Counted from the first letter of the stretch, positions 7,082 to 16,639 are shown. The stretch: DNA of 64,000 nt from an uncultured Collinsella sp. (GCA_902464965.1 CABQLI010000001.1:22418-86417); one strand, 5' to 3'. Numbers and translations are program-made. The notes: generated by a model not told the origin, from the sequence alone.

Positions 7082-7774
7082 GTGGCACGAGTCGATTCGG
7101 GACTCCCCGAGCAGATTTCCGAGAAAATCATTCAATTGATCTTGGATGAGCATCTTGAGCAAGGCGATCGCCTGCCCAAGGAGGCCGTGCTCGTCGAGCG
7201 CCTGGGCGCCGGCAGGAGCACGGTGCGCGAGGCCATGAAGCTGCTGCAGTCGCGCAACATCGTGCGCATTAAGCAGGGCTCGGGCACCTATGTGGCCTCG
7301 AACCCCGGCGTTGCCGACGACCCGCTGGGCTTTACCTTTATCGATGACAAGCAGCGTCTGGCGCGCGACCTACTCGAGGTGCGCTTTATGATCGAGCCGC
7401 AGATTGCACGCATGGCAGCCGAGCACGCAACCAACGACCAGGTCGTCTGTATCAAAGAGCTCTGCGACGAATCCGAGCGCCTAGCCGAGGCCGGTGAGGA
7501 TTACTCCGCCGCCGACACCGCGTTCCACAATGCCATTGCCGAGAGCTCCGGAAACCTCGTCGTTCCCCGCCTAATGGGCGTGCTCAAGGCGTCTGTCCCC
7601 CTGTTTATTGACGTGACCGGCAAAAAGCTGGTTGAGGAGACCATCCGCACCCACCGTGGCGTGGCCGACGCCATCGCCGCGCGCAATCCCACCGCAGCGC
7701 ACGATGCGATGTATTTGCATCTGGTGTACAACCGCAACATGATTGCAGAGGGCGCGCAGGAACAGAGCAAATAG
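7082..7774 (+). CDS. FadR-type GntR transcriptional regulator
   Basis: A 230-residue regulator. The N-terminal winged helix (about residues 8-75) contains QISEKIIQLILDEHLEQGDRLP and GAGRSTVREAMKLLQSRNIVRIKQGSGTYV, the GntR DNA-contact pattern. The C-terminal FCD domain (about residues 90-215) carries likely metal/ligand residues in DTAFHNAIAESSGN and THRGVADAI. The start is GTG at 7082, six bases after TGAGGTGA. It is divergent from gntP and the repeated TCTGATG sites lie between them, so it likely represses gntP and the dehydratase gene and also itself until a sugar acid binds. Confidence 0.88.
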   Translation: MARVDSGLPEQISEKIIQLILDEHLEQGDRLPKEAVLVERLGAGRSTVREAMKLLQSRNIVRIKQGSGTYVASNPGVADDPLGFTFIDDKQRLARDLLEVRFMIEPQIARMAAEHATNDQVVCIKELCDESERLAEAGEDYSAADTAFHNAIAESSGNLVVPRLMGVLKASVPLFIDVTGKKLVEETIRTHRGVADAIAARNPTAAHDAMYLHLVYNRNMIAEGAQEQSK

Positions 7775-7800
7775 ACGTCCGCACGGCAAGGGCGAGACCA

Positions 7801-7919
7801 CCGTTTACCTTTTAAAAGTGAACGTTCACCTGTTTTTAGGAGAATCTGTCTTTTAATTCCCCCTCTTCTCCTATACTGACCTTGTATGAAAAGCATGACT
7901 TATATAGATGAACGTTTCT
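7801..7919 (+). promoter_or_regulatory. Promoter region of the SDR gene: LacI operators and overlapping box
   Basis: A perfect GTGAACGTTCAC palindrome lies at 7818-7829, and a degenerate half operator ATGAACGTTTCT at 7908-7919, 90 bases on. A degenerate copy of the 28-bp box (7801-7828, CCGTTTACC then ACGTTCA) overlaps the first operator. TATACT near 7872 and TATATA near 7902 are possible -10 elements. The second operator overlaps the likely transcription start. Confidence 0.65.
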
Positions 7920-7934
7920 TTTGAAAGGATCGCT

Positions 7935-8744
7935 ATGTCTGATCTTATGGACAGCTTCCGCCTGGATGGCAAGGTCGCGCTCGTGACCGGCGCCACCTAC
8001 GGCATTGGCATGGCCATTGCCGAGGCGCTCGGAGAGGCCGGCGCCAAAATCGCCTTTAACGCCCGTCACGCCGACAAGGTCGCCGAGGCCGAGAAGCACT
8101 ACCGCGAGCTGGGCTTTGACGCTCACGGCTATGTTGCCGATGTCACCGACGAGGCCGTCGTCGCCGAGCTCATCGCCAAGATCGAGGCCGACTTTGGTAC
8201 CACGCCCGATATCTTGGTCAACAACGCCGGCGTCATTCAGCGCACCCCCATGCTCGACATGAGCGCCGAGGACTTCCGTCGTGTCGTCGACATTGACCTC
8301 AACGCACCGTTTATCGTGTCCAAGGCCTGTCTGCCCGGCATGATCGCCAAGGGCCACGGCAAGATCATCAACATCTGCTCGATGATGAGTGAGCTGGGCC
8401 GCGAGACCATCGCCGGCTATGCCGCGGCCAAGGGCGGCCTGAAGATGCTCACCAAGAACATCTGCTCCGAGTTTGGCGAGGCCAACATCCAGTGCAACGG
8501 CATTGGGCCCGGCTACATCGCCACGCCGCAGACCGCACCGCTGCGCGAGACGCAGCCTGACGGAAGCCGCCATCCGTTTGACCAGTTCATCATTGCCAAG
8601 ACGCCGGCCGCCCGTTGGGGCACGCCCGAGGATCTGAAGGGCCCCGCCGTGTTCTTGGCTTCCGATGCATCGAACTTCGTCAACGGCCACATCCTCTATG
8701 TCGACGGCGGCATCCTCGCCTATATCGGCAAACAACCTGCTTAG
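7935..8744 (+). CDS. kduD: SDR dehydrogenase, likely DhuD/KduD (DK-II or diketo-deoxygluconate reductase)
   Basis: A 269-residue short-chain dehydrogenase. Seen: the nucleotide-binding TGATYGIGMAIAEALGEAG motif near residue 18, NNAGVIQ (about residue 96), and the catalytic Ser plus YAAAK (about residue 165), with family-typical YVDGG at the end. Its closest known relatives by pattern reduce a 2,5-diketo-3-deoxygluconate intermediate to KDG with NAD(P)H. Start at 7935 is set by GAAAGGAT upstream. It is followed by an RpiB/LacA-type isomerase, the pairing known from streptococcal DhuI/DhuD for unsaturated uronates. A GTGAACGTTCAC operator before it puts it in the LacI-controlled pectin regulon. 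Gluconate 5-dehydrogenase is the main alternative. Confidence 0.85.
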   Translation: MSDLMDSFRLDGKVALVTGATYGIGMAIAEALGEAGAKIAFNARHADKVAEAEKHYRELGFDAHGYVADVTDEAVVAELIAKIEADFGTTPDILVNNAGVIQRTPMLDMSAEDFRRVVDIDLNAPFIVSKACLPGMIAKGHGKIINICSMMSELGRETIAGYAAAKGGLKMLTKNICSEFGEANIQCNGIGPGYIATPQTAPLRETQPDGSRHPFDQFIIAKTPAARWGTPEDLKGPAVFLASDASNFVNGHILYVDGGILAYIGKQPA

Positions 8745-8751
8745 GCGCTGC

Positions 8752-8849
8752 GCGGGCTTGAGACGGGCATCTTGCCTTTCAATCGTCGGTCGCGTACCCA
8801 AGTACGCTTCCCTCCTCTTTCAAGGCAACCTGCTCCGCCTCAAGCCCGC
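8752..8849. repeat. 98-bp interrupted palindrome, TTGCCTT family, copy 1
   Basis: Stem 1 GCGGGCTTGAG (8752-8762) pairs with CTCAAGCCCGC (8839-8849). Stem 2 has TTGCCTTTCAA on one side and, read as its complement, TTGCCTTGAAAGA on the other, so the middle two bases never pair. The tip is GCGTAC, ccaa, GTACGC. The same mismatched core is found at 55993-56082 and, in part, at the right window edge. It begins eight bases after the SDR stop. Confidence 0.75.
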
Positions 8850-8885
8850 TCGCTCACCGCACGCCCACATTAAGGCCAATGTAAT

Positions 8886-8951
8886 AGTTGCGGTGAAATA
8901 GTTTCTGTATAGGCCATCTATCAGGATAAATAGGAACTATTCCACCGCAAG
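8886..8951. repeat. 66-bp palindromic repeat, copy 2 of the 67-bp family
   Basis: Begins AGTTGCGGTGAAATAG and ends CTATTCCACCGCAA. It lies 25 bases before the RpiB/LacA-like start, within the SDR-isomerase gap, so it would be transcribed as part of that operon. Confidence 0.7.
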
Positions 8952-8975
8952 TTAGAAATAGGAAGGTATTTCGCA

Positions 8976-9617
8976 ATGAAAATCGCCCTAATCAATGAGA
9001 ACTCTCAGAACTCCAAGAACCCTATGATCGAGGCTGCCCTTAAGAAGGTTGTCGAGCCCATGGGCCACACCGTCTTTAACTATGGCATGTATGCCGACGC
9101 CGACTCCAAGCCCCTCACCTATGTGCAGAACGGCATCCTGGCCGCCGTGCTGCTCAACTCCGGCGCTGCCGACTACGTCGTGACCGGCTGTGGCACCGGC
9201 GAGGGCGCCATGCTCGCCTGCAACTCCTTCCCCGGCGTGCTGTGCGGCCATGTTGCCGACCCGCTCGATGCCTACACCTTTGCCCAGGTCAACGACGGTA
9301 ACGCTGTCGCCATGCCCTTCGCCCTCAAGAACGGCTGGGGCCAGGAGCTCAACCTCGAGTACACCTTTGAGAAGCTCTTTGGCTTTGGTTCGGGCAACGG
9401 CTATCCTGCCGAGCGTGTTGAGCCCGAGCAGCGCAACAAGAAGATCCTCGACGGCGTCCGCGCTGTGACTATGCGTCCGCTCGTCGACGTTCTGGGCGAG
9501 ATCGATCAGGACCTGGTGAAGGGCGCACTTGCCGGCGAGCACTTCCAGGAGTACTTCTTTGCCAACGCCACCGACGAGGCTATCATCGCCAAGGTCAAGG
9601 AGATCCTGGGGCTCTAA
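8976..9617 (+). CDS. RpiB/LacA/LacB-family isomerase, likely DhuI-type uronate isomerase
   Basis: A 213-residue sugar isomerase of the RpiB/LacA/LacB fold. Seen: the N-terminal MKIALINENSQNSKN, the active-site stretch TGCGTGEGAML (about residue 70) and a conserved GHVADPLDAYTFAQVNDGN. It is longer than classical RpiB (about 150 residues), as are the DhuI-type enzymes that convert 4-deoxy-5-keto-hexuronate to its 2,5-diketo form. The AGGAAGG ribosome site supports the ATG. Together with the SDR gene upstream it would turn unsaturated uronate from GH105 into KDG, a job done by KduI in enterobacteria; no KduI is present here. Ribose-5-phosphate isomerase activity is the alternative but less likely given the context. 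Confidence 0.8.
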   Translation: MKIALINENSQNSKNPMIEAALKKVVEPMGHTVFNYGMYADADSKPLTYVQNGILAAVLLNSGAADYVVTGCGTGEGAMLACNSFPGVLCGHVADPLDAYTFAQVNDGNAVAMPFALKNGWGQELNLEYTFEKLFGFGSGNGYPAERVEPEQRNKKILDGVRAVTMRPLVDVLGEIDQDLVKGALAGEHFQEYFFANATDEAIIAKVKEILGL

Positions 9618-9642
9618 TCGCACGACTCATTGCAGCTAACGC

Positions 9643-9684
9643 AAGCGGCGGTCGTCCCATGTACGGGACGACCGCCGCTTTTTG
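9643..9684. terminator. Intrinsic terminator after the RpiB/LacA-like gene
   Basis: AAGCGGCGGTCGTCCC (9643-9658) pairs with GGGACGACCGCCGCTT (9665-9680), 16 perfect pairs, followed by TTTTT. It sits between converging genes. Confidence 0.92.
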
Positions 9685-9737
9685 CTATCTACCGACTGAC
9701 GCCGCGGGGATAGGCCTCACATGCACCAAGGGGTTGA

Positions 9738-11687
9738 CTAGAGCTCGCAAGCAACCTTGTAGCCATCGCCGATGGCGTCGCGGATGTTGCCGCACTTGTT
9801 GGCATCGCCCAACACGTGGGTGGTAACGCCGGCTGCAGCAAGGTCGTCGGCCAACTTGGTATTGGGACGATAGCCCATGGCAAGTACCAGCGTATCGGCA
9901 TCGGCGATGGTGTGGATCTCGCCGTCCTTTTCGTAGCTGATGGCATCCTCGGTAATCTCGGTCACCTTGGCCTCGGTCAGCACGTGAACGCCCTTGGAGA
10001 GCATGCGCGTGATGAGCACCGCGCGACCGGCGCCGCCCTCGTTGGCGGCGAGCGTCTTGGTCATCTCGATGACGGTGACGTCGCGATTGGCCGGCGACAG
10101 ATCGTTGACCAACGGGGCCAGGTAGTCGGCCGTCTCGCAACCGACGGTGCCGCCGCCCACGATGACAATCTTCTTGCCCGGGAAAGCCTTGCCGCCCAAC
10201 AGGTCGTCAGCCGTCATGACCTGCTTAAATCCCTGCATGAAGGCCGGGGCGATGGGCTCGGCGCCATAAGCCAGGACGACCTCGTAGCCCGCGTAGTCAC
10301 GCTGAATGTCCTCGGCCGAAAGCTCGGTACCAAAGACGCACTTCACGACGGCCTCGGCCAGGCGACGGTACTGATACTTGATCACGCGGGTGAGCTCCTG
10401 CTTTGCCGGCGGAACGGCTGCGATGCGCATCTCGCCGCCCGGCTCGTCCTGCTTATCCACGAGCACCACGTTGTGGCCGCGCTTGGCGGCAATGTAGGCT
10501 GCCTCCATGCCCGCGGGACCGGCGCCCACAACCAGTACGTTCTTGGCCTCGGCGGCAGGCTCGTAGCCGGCCTCGTCGCGCTCCACGTCCGGGTTGACGG
10601 TGCAGGAGATGCGCTTGCCAAACATAATGCCGTTCAGGCAGCGCAGGCAGCCAATGCAGGGGCGGATGTCGTCGGCGTTGCCGGCAGCGGCCTTGTTGCA
10701 GAACTCGGCATCGCACAGATTGGCGCGGCCCATCATGCAGATATCGGCAGCACCGTCCTCGATCAGCTCCTCGGCGATCCAGGCCTCGTTGATGCGGCCG
10801 ACGGTGGCGACAGGAATGTTGACGTGCTTTTTGATCTCGCGCGAGCAGGCAGCGTGCGAGGCCTGCTGAGTACCGGCGGCGGGAATGGCGGAGCCGCGCT
10901 TGATGGTGGTGCCGCCCGAGACATGAATCATGTCGACGCCGGCCTTCTCCAGGCGACGCGAGACGTAGATCATGTCGTTGAGAGTCAGGCCGCCATCGGT
11001 GTACTCGTCGCCCGAGATTCGAACGTCGATGATAAAGTCCTTGCCGCAGCGCTCGCGAATCTCGGCGATGACCTCGAGCAAAAAGCGCATGCGGGCATCG
11101 AGCGAGCCGCCGTACTCATCGGTACGCTTGTTGTAGAGCGGGGTCAAAAAGCCGCCGAGCATACCGTGGGCGTGAGCCGCGTGGACCTCGACGCCATCGA
11201 CACCGGCCTTCTGCATACGCACAGCGGCGTCGCCAAACTGATGCGTGAGCTCGTGAATCTCATCGACCGTAATGGGGCGCGGCGCCTCGCGGGCATAGGA
11301 CGGGCCCACAAAGGACGGAGCGATCAGGCGCGGCGTGCCCGGAATGTTAAAGGCCATGTAGGCGGGGTGGAAGAGCTGCGGCATGATCTTGCAGCCATAC
11401 TCGTGGACGGCCGCGGCGAGCTTTTCCCAACCGGGGATAAACGTGTCGTCGTAGCAGCACATGTCACCCGGCAGATAGGTATAGGTAGGCTCGACCGTCA
11501 CGACCTCGGTGATGATCAGGCCCACGCTGCCCTTGGCGCGGGCACGATAATGATCGACCAAGTCGTCGGTCACATAGCCATGATCGGCCAGGTTCGTGGA
11601 CACCGGCGGCATAAAGACGCGGTTCTTGACCTCGGTTGTACCGACCTTGATCGGGCTAAAGAGCATCGGGTAGGCAGAGGACTCCAT
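9738..11687 (-). CDS. NADH:flavin oxidoreductase, 2,4-dienoyl-CoA reductase / BaiCD type
   Basis: A 649-residue two-part oxidoreductase. Residues 1-350 form an old-yellow-enzyme TIM barrel with FMN (LFSPIKVGTTEVKNR at the start, HAAHAHGMLGGFLTPLYNKRTDEYGG in the active site). Then four cysteines, CIGCLRCLNG plus ISCTVNP, should hold a 4Fe-4S cluster. From about residue 385 an FAD/NAD domain follows (VLVVGAGPAGMEAAYIAA; VGGGTVGCETADYLA). The ATG at 11687 follows AAAGGAAG. Enzymes of this build reduce C=C bonds of enoates, dienoyl-CoAs or steroid intermediates; in gut actinobacteria many act on diet or host compounds. The gene stands alone, so its substrate cannot be read from context. Confidence 0.88.
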   Translation of the reverse strand: MESSAYPMLFSPIKVGTTEVKNRVFMPPVSTNLADHGYVTDDLVDHYRARAKGSVGLIITEVVTVEPTYTYLPGDMCCYDDTFIPGWEKLAAAVHEYGCKIMPQLFHPAYMAFNIPGTPRLIAPSFVGPSYAREAPRPITVDEIHELTHQFGDAAVRMQKAGVDGVEVHAAHAHGMLGGFLTPLYNKRTDEYGGSLDARMRFLLEVIAEIRERCGKDFIIDVRISGDEYTDGGLTLNDMIYVSRRLEKAGVDMIHVSGGTTIKRGSAIPAAGTQQASHAACSREIKKHVNIPVATVGRINEAWIAEELIEDGAADICMMGRANLCDAEFCNKAAAGNADDIRPCIGCLRCLNGIMFGKRISCTVNPDVERDEAGYEPAAEAKNVLVVGAGPAGMEAAYIAAKRGHNVVLVDKQDEPGGEMRIAAVPPAKQELTRVIKYQYRRLAEAVVKCVFGTELSAEDIQRDYAGYEVVLAYGAEPIAPAFMQGFKQVMTADDLLGGKAFPGKKIVIVGGGTVGCETADYLAPLVNDLSPANRDVTVIEMTKTLAANEGGAGRAVLITRMLSKGVHVLTEAKVTEITEDAISYEKDGEIHTIADADTLVLAMGYRPNTKLADDLAAAGVTTHVLGDANKCGNIRDAIGDGYKVACEL

Positions 11688-11805
11688 ACAGGCTTCCTTT
11701 CGTTTGAGCCGCTCGGCGGCAGTTGCTAACGCACCTATCGTATCAGTATCCGCCTCATTCGCACTCGCTCGCACTCCCCACCTTCAATCCCGACCCTCAC
11801 AAAAA

Positions 11806-11872
11806 AGTTGCGGTGGAATACGGAGTAGGTGAGGCTTTTGACAGGCAAAACAGTCCGTATTTCACCGCAACT
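11806..11872 (-). repeat. 67-bp palindromic repeat, copy 3 (left border of kdp; also kdpC terminator)
   Basis: Arms AGTTGCGGTGGAATACGGA and TCCGTATTTCACCGCAACT pair almost fully, with TTTTG/CAAAA pairing inside. On the minus strand it is followed by TTTTTTG, so it can end kdpC transcription. It is nearly identical to the copy at 20220-20286 and lies in the same orientation. Confidence 0.85.
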
Positions 11873-11935
11873 GATGGGCGGGGTGGACTTGAGGGCTCAG
11901 ATAGTCAGTCATGCCCTCATCCGCCACTCCCTCAC

Positions 11936-12526
11936 CTACAGCGCGCCGTCCAGCATAAGGTTCACCTTGAGCACGTTGACCGTGGGCTCGCCGAACACGC
12001 CGAGGAAACGGCCCTTGGTGCACGCGGCAATGATGTCGCACACCTCGTCCTCACTTTTGCCCGTGGCCTTGGCAAGGCGCGGGACCTGGTACTCGGCGGC
12101 ATCGGGAGAGATCTCGGGGTCGAGCCCTGAGCCGGAACACGTCACCAGGTCGACGGGCACAGCGTCCATATCGGCATCAGGGTTGGCGGCGCGGATCTTC
12201 TTCACGCGTGCGTTCACAAGCTGCCGATACTCCTCACTCGCCGGGGACAGGTTGGACGGGGCACCATACGCCATGAGCTCGCCGTCTTCGCCTTCGACAA
12301 TTGACACGTTCTGGATACGACCCCACATGTGGGCTTCGTCATCGAAGTTCTGGCCGATGAGCTCGGAACCCACAACCTTGTCGTCGACCGTAATAAGCGA
12401 TCCGTTCGCCTGGTACGGAAACGCAAGCTGCGCGACGCCGGTCACCACAAGCGTGTATCCCAGGCCGCAGACAACGGTAAACAGCGCGAACACGCCCAGT
12501 GCGCGCGATGCAACACCTTTGAACAT
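11936..12526 (-). CDS. kdpC: Potassium-transporting ATPase subunit KdpC
   Basis: A 196-residue subunit of the high-affinity Kdp potassium pump. Seen: one N-terminal membrane helix (about residues 12-34, ALFTVVCGLGYTLVVTGVAQLAFP), then the conserved GSLI, GSELIGQNF (about residue 53) and the periplasmic domain with SPASEEYRQLVNARVKKIRAANP and VTCSGSGLDPEISPDAAEYQVPRLA. KdpC stabilises and activates KdpB from the outside of the membrane. GGAGG precedes the ATG, 12 bases after the kdpB stop. Last gene of kdpFABC. Confidence 0.96.
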   Translation of the reverse strand: MFKGVASRALGVFALFTVVCGLGYTLVVTGVAQLAFPYQANGSLITVDDKVVGSELIGQNFDDEAHMWGRIQNVSIVEGEDGELMAYGAPSNLSPASEEYRQLVNARVKKIRAANPDADMDAVPVDLVTCSGSGLDPEISPDAAEYQVPRLAKATGKSEDEVCDIIAACTKGRFLGVFGEPTVNVLKVNLMLDGAL

Positions 12527-12538
12527 ACAAACCTCCGT

Positions 12539-14599
12539 CTACATCATGCCAATGCCGAACAAGGCCAGCAGCATGTCGATAATCTTGATGAATACGAACG
12601 GCGCCACGATACCGCCCAGACCCCACACCAGCAGGTTGTGGGTCAGCAGCTGGCCGGACGAAAGCTCGCGGTACTTCACGCCTTTCAGGGCGGCAGGAAT
12701 CAGCGCGACGATGACCAGCGCGTTGTAGATAATGGCGGATAGCACGGCAGTCAACGGGCTGGTGAGCCCCAGGATGTTGAGGGCGTCCAACCCGGGGTAG
12801 ATCGGCGAGAATAGCGCCGGGATGATGGCGAAATACTTGGCGACGTCGTTGGCGACCGAGAAGGTCGTGAGCGAGCCGCGGGTCATGAGCAGTTGCTTGC
12901 CGATACGCACGATATCGATGAGCTTGGTGGGGCTGGAGTCGAGGTCGACCATATTGCCGGCCTCCTTGGCAGCCTGGGTTCCCGTGTTCATGGCCACGGC
13001 GACATCCGCCTGCGCCAGCGCCGGCGCGTCGTTGGTGCCGTCGCCGGTCATCGCGACCAGATGGCCCTCATGCTGGAACGCGCGGATCTTATCGAGCTTG
13101 CCCTCGGGCGTCGCTTCGGCCAGGAAGTCATCCACACCGGCCTCGGCGGCGATGGCGGCGGCCGTCAGCGGATTATCACCCGTCACCATGATGGTCTTGA
13201 TACCCATACGGCGCAGATCGGCGAACTTTTCCTTCACGCCGGACTTGATGATGTCCTTAAGGTAGACGACGCCCAGCACACGTCGGTCCTTTGCCACGAC
13301 CAACGGGGTGCCACCCACCTTCGCAATGCGTTCGACGGCCTCGTCGCACTCCTTCGAGAACACTCCTCCGGCAGCCTCCACATAAGCGCGAACGGAATCG
13401 GCCGCACCCTTGCGAATCTCGCTGTCGGCGTAGTTCACACCGGACATGCGGGTCGCCGCGGTGAAGGGGATGAACTCCATGCCCTTATCCTCGAGTGTGC
13501 GGCCGCGCAGCCCAAACTGTTCCTTGGCGAGCACGACGATGGAGCGGCCCTCGGGGGTCTCATCCGCCAGAGAGGACAGCTGCGCGGCATCGGCGAGTTC
13601 TGCCGGATCGACACCGTCGACCGGAATGAACTCAGCGGCTTGGCGGTTGCCCAGGGTGATGGTGCCGGTCTTATCGAGCATGAGGATGTCGACGTCGCCG
13701 GCGGCCTCGATGGCGCGGCCGGACATGGCCAGCACGTTGGCCTCGTTCAGTCGGCTCATACCGGCGATGCCAATGGCGGACAGCAGCGCACCAATGGTGG
13801 TGGGCGCCAGACAGACGAGCAAGGCAACGAGCGTGGTCACAGCGGTGGGGTTCGCCATACCGTTGAGCCCTGCAGAGAAACTCGAGTAGCAGTACAGTGC
13901 GAGCGTCACGAGGATGAAGATGACGGACAGGGCAACCAGAAAGATCTCGAGCGCGACCTCGTTGGGGGTCTTCTTGCGGGCGGCGCCCTCGACCATGGCG
14001 ATCATCTTATCCAGGAAGCTCTGGCCAGGCTCGCTGGTGATTTTCACCACAATCCAATCGGAAAGCACGGTGGTGCCGCCAGTGACGGCAGAACGGTCGC
14101 CGCCAGCCTCGCGAACCACGGGTGCAGACTCGCCGGTGATGGCCGACTCATCAACCGAGGCGGCACCCTCGATGACATCGCCGTCTCCCGGAATCTGCTC
14201 GCCGGCGCGCACGACCACCAGATCCCCGCGCGAGAGCTCGGTACCGGGAACGACCGCGAAGCGGTCCTTATCCTCGACGGACTCGATGCGATGGGCCTCG
14301 ACGTCCTTTTTCGCCGCGCGCAGGGAGTCTGCCTGCGCCTTACCGCGGCCCTCGGCAAGTGCCTCGGCAAAATTTGAAAAGAGGTCGGTCAGCCAGAGAA
14401 TGACGGCAATGGCGATCACATAGTACGTGGGGACGTTGGCGTCCTGTACCCCAAAAATAGAGGCGATGGCCAGAATGGAGGTCATGGCGGCCGACAGCCA
14501 CACCAGGAACATGACCGGGTTTTGGACCTGGACACGGGGGTCAAGCTTGGCAAATGAATCGCGCACCGCGCGGCTCATCATGTCTTTTTGCATAGCCAT
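12539..14599 (-). CDS. kdpB: Potassium-transporting P-type ATPase subunit KdpB
   Basis: A 686-residue P-type ATPase that powers Kdp potassium uptake. Seen: the phosphorylated aspartate in [12 protein letters not shown] (about residue 307), the TGES actuator motif ([13 protein letters not shown], about residue 155), [24 protein letters not shown] in the P domain, and about seven membrane helices. Length matches the family. AAAGGAG precedes the ATG. It lies between kdpA (16-base gap) and kdpC (12-base gap) in the same operon. Confidence 0.97.
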   Translation of the reverse strand: MAMQKDMMSRAVRDSFAKLDPRVQVQNPVMFLVWLSAAMTSILAIASIFGVQDANVPTYYVIAIAVILWLTDLFSNFAEALAEGRGKAQADSLRAAKKDVEAHRIESVEDKDRFAVVPGTELSRGDLVVVRAGEQIPGDGDVIEGAASVDESAITGESAPVVREAGGDRSAVTGGTTVLSDWIVVKITSEPGQSFLDKMIAMVEGAARKKTPNEVALEIFLVALSVIFILVTLALYCYSSFSAGLNGMANPTAVTTLVALLVCLAPTTIGALLSAIGIAGMSRLNEANVLAMSGRAIEAAGDVDILMLDKTGTITLGNRQAAEFIPVDGVDPAELADAAQLSSLADETPEGRSIVVLAKEQFGLRGRTLEDKGMEFIPFTAATRMSGVNYADSEIRKGAADSVRAYVEAAGGVFSKECDEAVERIAKVGGTPLVVAKDRRVLGVVYLKDIIKSGVKEKFADLRRMGIKTIMVTGDNPLTAAAIAAEAGVDDFLAEATPEGKLDKIRAFQHEGHLVAMTGDGTNDAPALAQADVAVAMNTGTQAAKEAGNMVDLDSSPTKLIDIVRIGKQLLMTRGSLTTFSVANDVAKYFAIIPALFSPIYPGLDALNILGLTSPLTAVLSAIIYNALVIVALIPAALKGVKYRELSSGQLLTHNLLVWGLGGIVAPFVFIKIIDMLLALFGIGMM

Positions 14600-14614
14600 A
14601 AATCTGCGACTCCT

Positions 14615-16438
14615 TTACGCAACCATCTGGAAGAATTCGGCAACGGGACCAAGCGCCAACGCCGGGAAGAAACTCAGGGCGCCAATCAGCAGAACGACGA
14701 ATACCAGCAGGAACACGAACATGGCATTGGTGGTGGAAAGCGTGCCGGCGCTCTCGGCGACCTTGCCCTTCCCGGCCAGCGAGCCCGCGATGGCGAGCGT
14801 GCCCACAATCGGCAGGAACCGCGCGAACAGCATCTCGATACCCAGCAGCACGTTGATCCACGGGGTGTTGCAGTTCATGCCGGCGAATGAGGAGCCGTTG
14901 TTGCCGCCAGCCGAAGTAAGGGTGTACAGGACCTCGGAGAAGCCATGCGCCCCGCCGTTGTTGAGTTGGTCGACAAGACCGGGCACCATGCAGGCGATAG
15001 CGGAGCTCACCAGAATGGCGAACGGGGTGGCGAGACACAGAACCACCGCCCAGCGCATCTCGGTCGGCTCGATCTTCTTGCCCAGGAACTCGGGCGTGCG
15101 GCCGACCATAAGGCCGGCGATAAACACCGTGAGGATGGCGAAGCCGATCATGCCGTACAGGCCGCAGCCAACGCCGCCGAACACCACCTCGCCCAGCGCT
15201 ATCTGGAGCATCTGGACAAACCCGCCGAGCGGGGTGTAGGAGTCGTGCATGGAGTTGACCGAGCCGTTGGAAGCGGCCGTCGTGAAAGCGGACCAGGTGG
15301 AAGAGGAGGCGATGCCAAAGCGGCTCTCCTTGCCCTCCATGTTGCCGCCCGCCTGGCCATCGGTCATCTCGATGTTGACCGCGCCGCCATCTGCCAGCTG
15401 CGGCGTACCCATATGCTCGTTAACGGCGATGATGCCGGTAAAGACCACGAGCAGAATAAGCATCGCCGCGAAGATGGCCTTGCCCTGCCTGGCATTCTTG
15501 ACACCGATGCCGAAGGTGAAGCAGCAGGCGACCGGAATCAGCAGCAAGCTGGTCATCTCGATGATGTTGGTGAAGGCATTGGGGTTCTCATACGGATGGG
15601 CGGAGTTCACGCCAAAGAAGCCGCCGCCGTTGGTACCGGACTGTTTGATGGCAACCTGGCTGGCCGCAGGACCCTGGGGCAAAAACTGCTCGGTGACCAC
15701 GCGCGCGCCCTCGACAACCTTGTCGTCGACCTTGACCGTGTCGCCCTCGATCTGGGCGCCGTCGATGACGCTCCAACCGCCGTCTGCATTAGGCTGGACA
15801 GCGACGGGCTCTACGAGCTCAGCCTTCTGAGCCGGCTGAAAATTGGAGATAACGCCACCGGCAGCCAGGCAGATGCCGAACACGAGGTTCAGCGGGATGA
15901 GCACATACAGGACGGTGCGGGTGAGGTCGACCCAGAAGGAACCCAGACCCTGCTCCTTGACCTGACGGAAGCCGCGGATCAGCGCGAACATGACCGCGAT
16001 ACCGGTGCCAGCGGAAACGAAGTTCTGCACAGTGAGACCCATGAACTGCACAAGGTAGGACAGGGTGGTCTCACCGGAGTAGGACTGCCAGTTGGTGTTG
16101 GTTATGAAGGAAGCAGCCGTATTGAACGACAGGTCCCATGACACACCCGGCAGGTGCTGGGGATTGCCTGGCAAGAAGGACTGAAGCGCCTGGAGTGCCA
16201 CAAGAGTCACGAGGCCGATCCCCGAAAAGACCAGCACGCTCGCCAGATAGCGCCTACACCCCATCTGTTCTGCCGCGTCGATGCGAAGCAGACGATAGAC
16301 GCCACGCTCCACAGGAGCAATCACAGGCGACAGGAACGTATGCTCACCATCCATGATATGGGCCATGAACCGACCGAGCGGAACGGCCAGGACGACGAGT
16401 ACGGCAAAGTACAAGATGTACTGAATCGCAGCGTCCAT
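14615..16438 (-). CDS. kdpA: Potassium-transporting ATPase subunit KdpA
   Basis: A 607-residue membrane protein of the SKT superfamily that forms the potassium pore and selectivity filter of KdpFABC. Seen: about ten hydrophobic helices and four filter-type loops, including GTNGGGFFGVNSAHPYENP (about residue 235), TTAASNGSVNSM and SAGGNNGSSFAGMN. Three bases separate it from the kdpF stop, and AGGAGTGA inside the kdpF tail serves as its ribosome site, which implies translational coupling. Confidence 0.97.
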   Translation of the reverse strand: MDAAIQYILYFAVLVVLAVPLGRFMAHIMDGEHTFLSPVIAPVERGVYRLLRIDAAEQMGCRRYLASVLVFSGIGLVTLVALQALQSFLPGNPQHLPGVSWDLSFNTAASFITNTNWQSYSGETTLSYLVQFMGLTVQNFVSAGTGIAVMFALIRGFRQVKEQGLGSFWVDLTRTVLYVLIPLNLVFGICLAAGGVISNFQPAQKAELVEPVAVQPNADGGWSVIDGAQIEGDTVKVDDKVVEGARVVTEQFLPQGPAASQVAIKQSGTNGGGFFGVNSAHPYENPNAFTNIIEMTSLLLIPVACCFTFGIGVKNARQGKAIFAAMLILLVVFTGIIAVNEHMGTPQLADGGAVNIEMTDGQAGGNMEGKESRFGIASSSTWSAFTTAASNGSVNSMHDSYTPLGGFVQMLQIALGEVVFGGVGCGLYGMIGFAILTVFIAGLMVGRTPEFLGKKIEPTEMRWAVVLCLATPFAILVSSAIACMVPGLVDQLNNGGAHGFSEVLYTLTSAGGNNGSSFAGMNCNTPWINVLLGIEMLFARFLPIVGTLAIAGSLAGKGKVAESAGTLSTTNAMFVFLLVFVVLLIGALSFFPALALGPVAEFFQMVA

Positions 16439-16441
16439 AGT

Positions 16442-16528
16442 TTACGAATCACTCCTCATCAGAATGTAGATGTAATAGATAAGAAGTCCAATGCAGACGA
16501 CTCCGATGATGGGAATGAGGATGTCCAT
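16442..16528 (-). CDS. kdpF: KdpF, 28-residue membrane subunit
   Basis: A short frame coding MDILIPIIGVVCIGLLIYYI and eight more residues, ending MRSDS. It is a single hydrophobic helix (residues 3-23) with a positively charged end, the size and pattern of KdpF. KdpF lies against KdpA and stabilises the complex. GGGGCGG stands six bases before its ATG, and kdpA starts three bases after its stop. Its position as first gene of the operon is the usual one. Confidence 0.92.
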   Translation of the reverse strand: MDILIPIIGVVCIGLLIYYIYILMRSDS

Positions 16529-16639
16529 TTACCGCCCCTTTCACACGCGGTCCGATGTCTCGGACGCCTGCCCTCGCAAGCGTCTGGGGACAGTAAACGC
16601 TTCTAGGGATTAAAGAGGCGTGAGGGCCGGGGCTCACGT

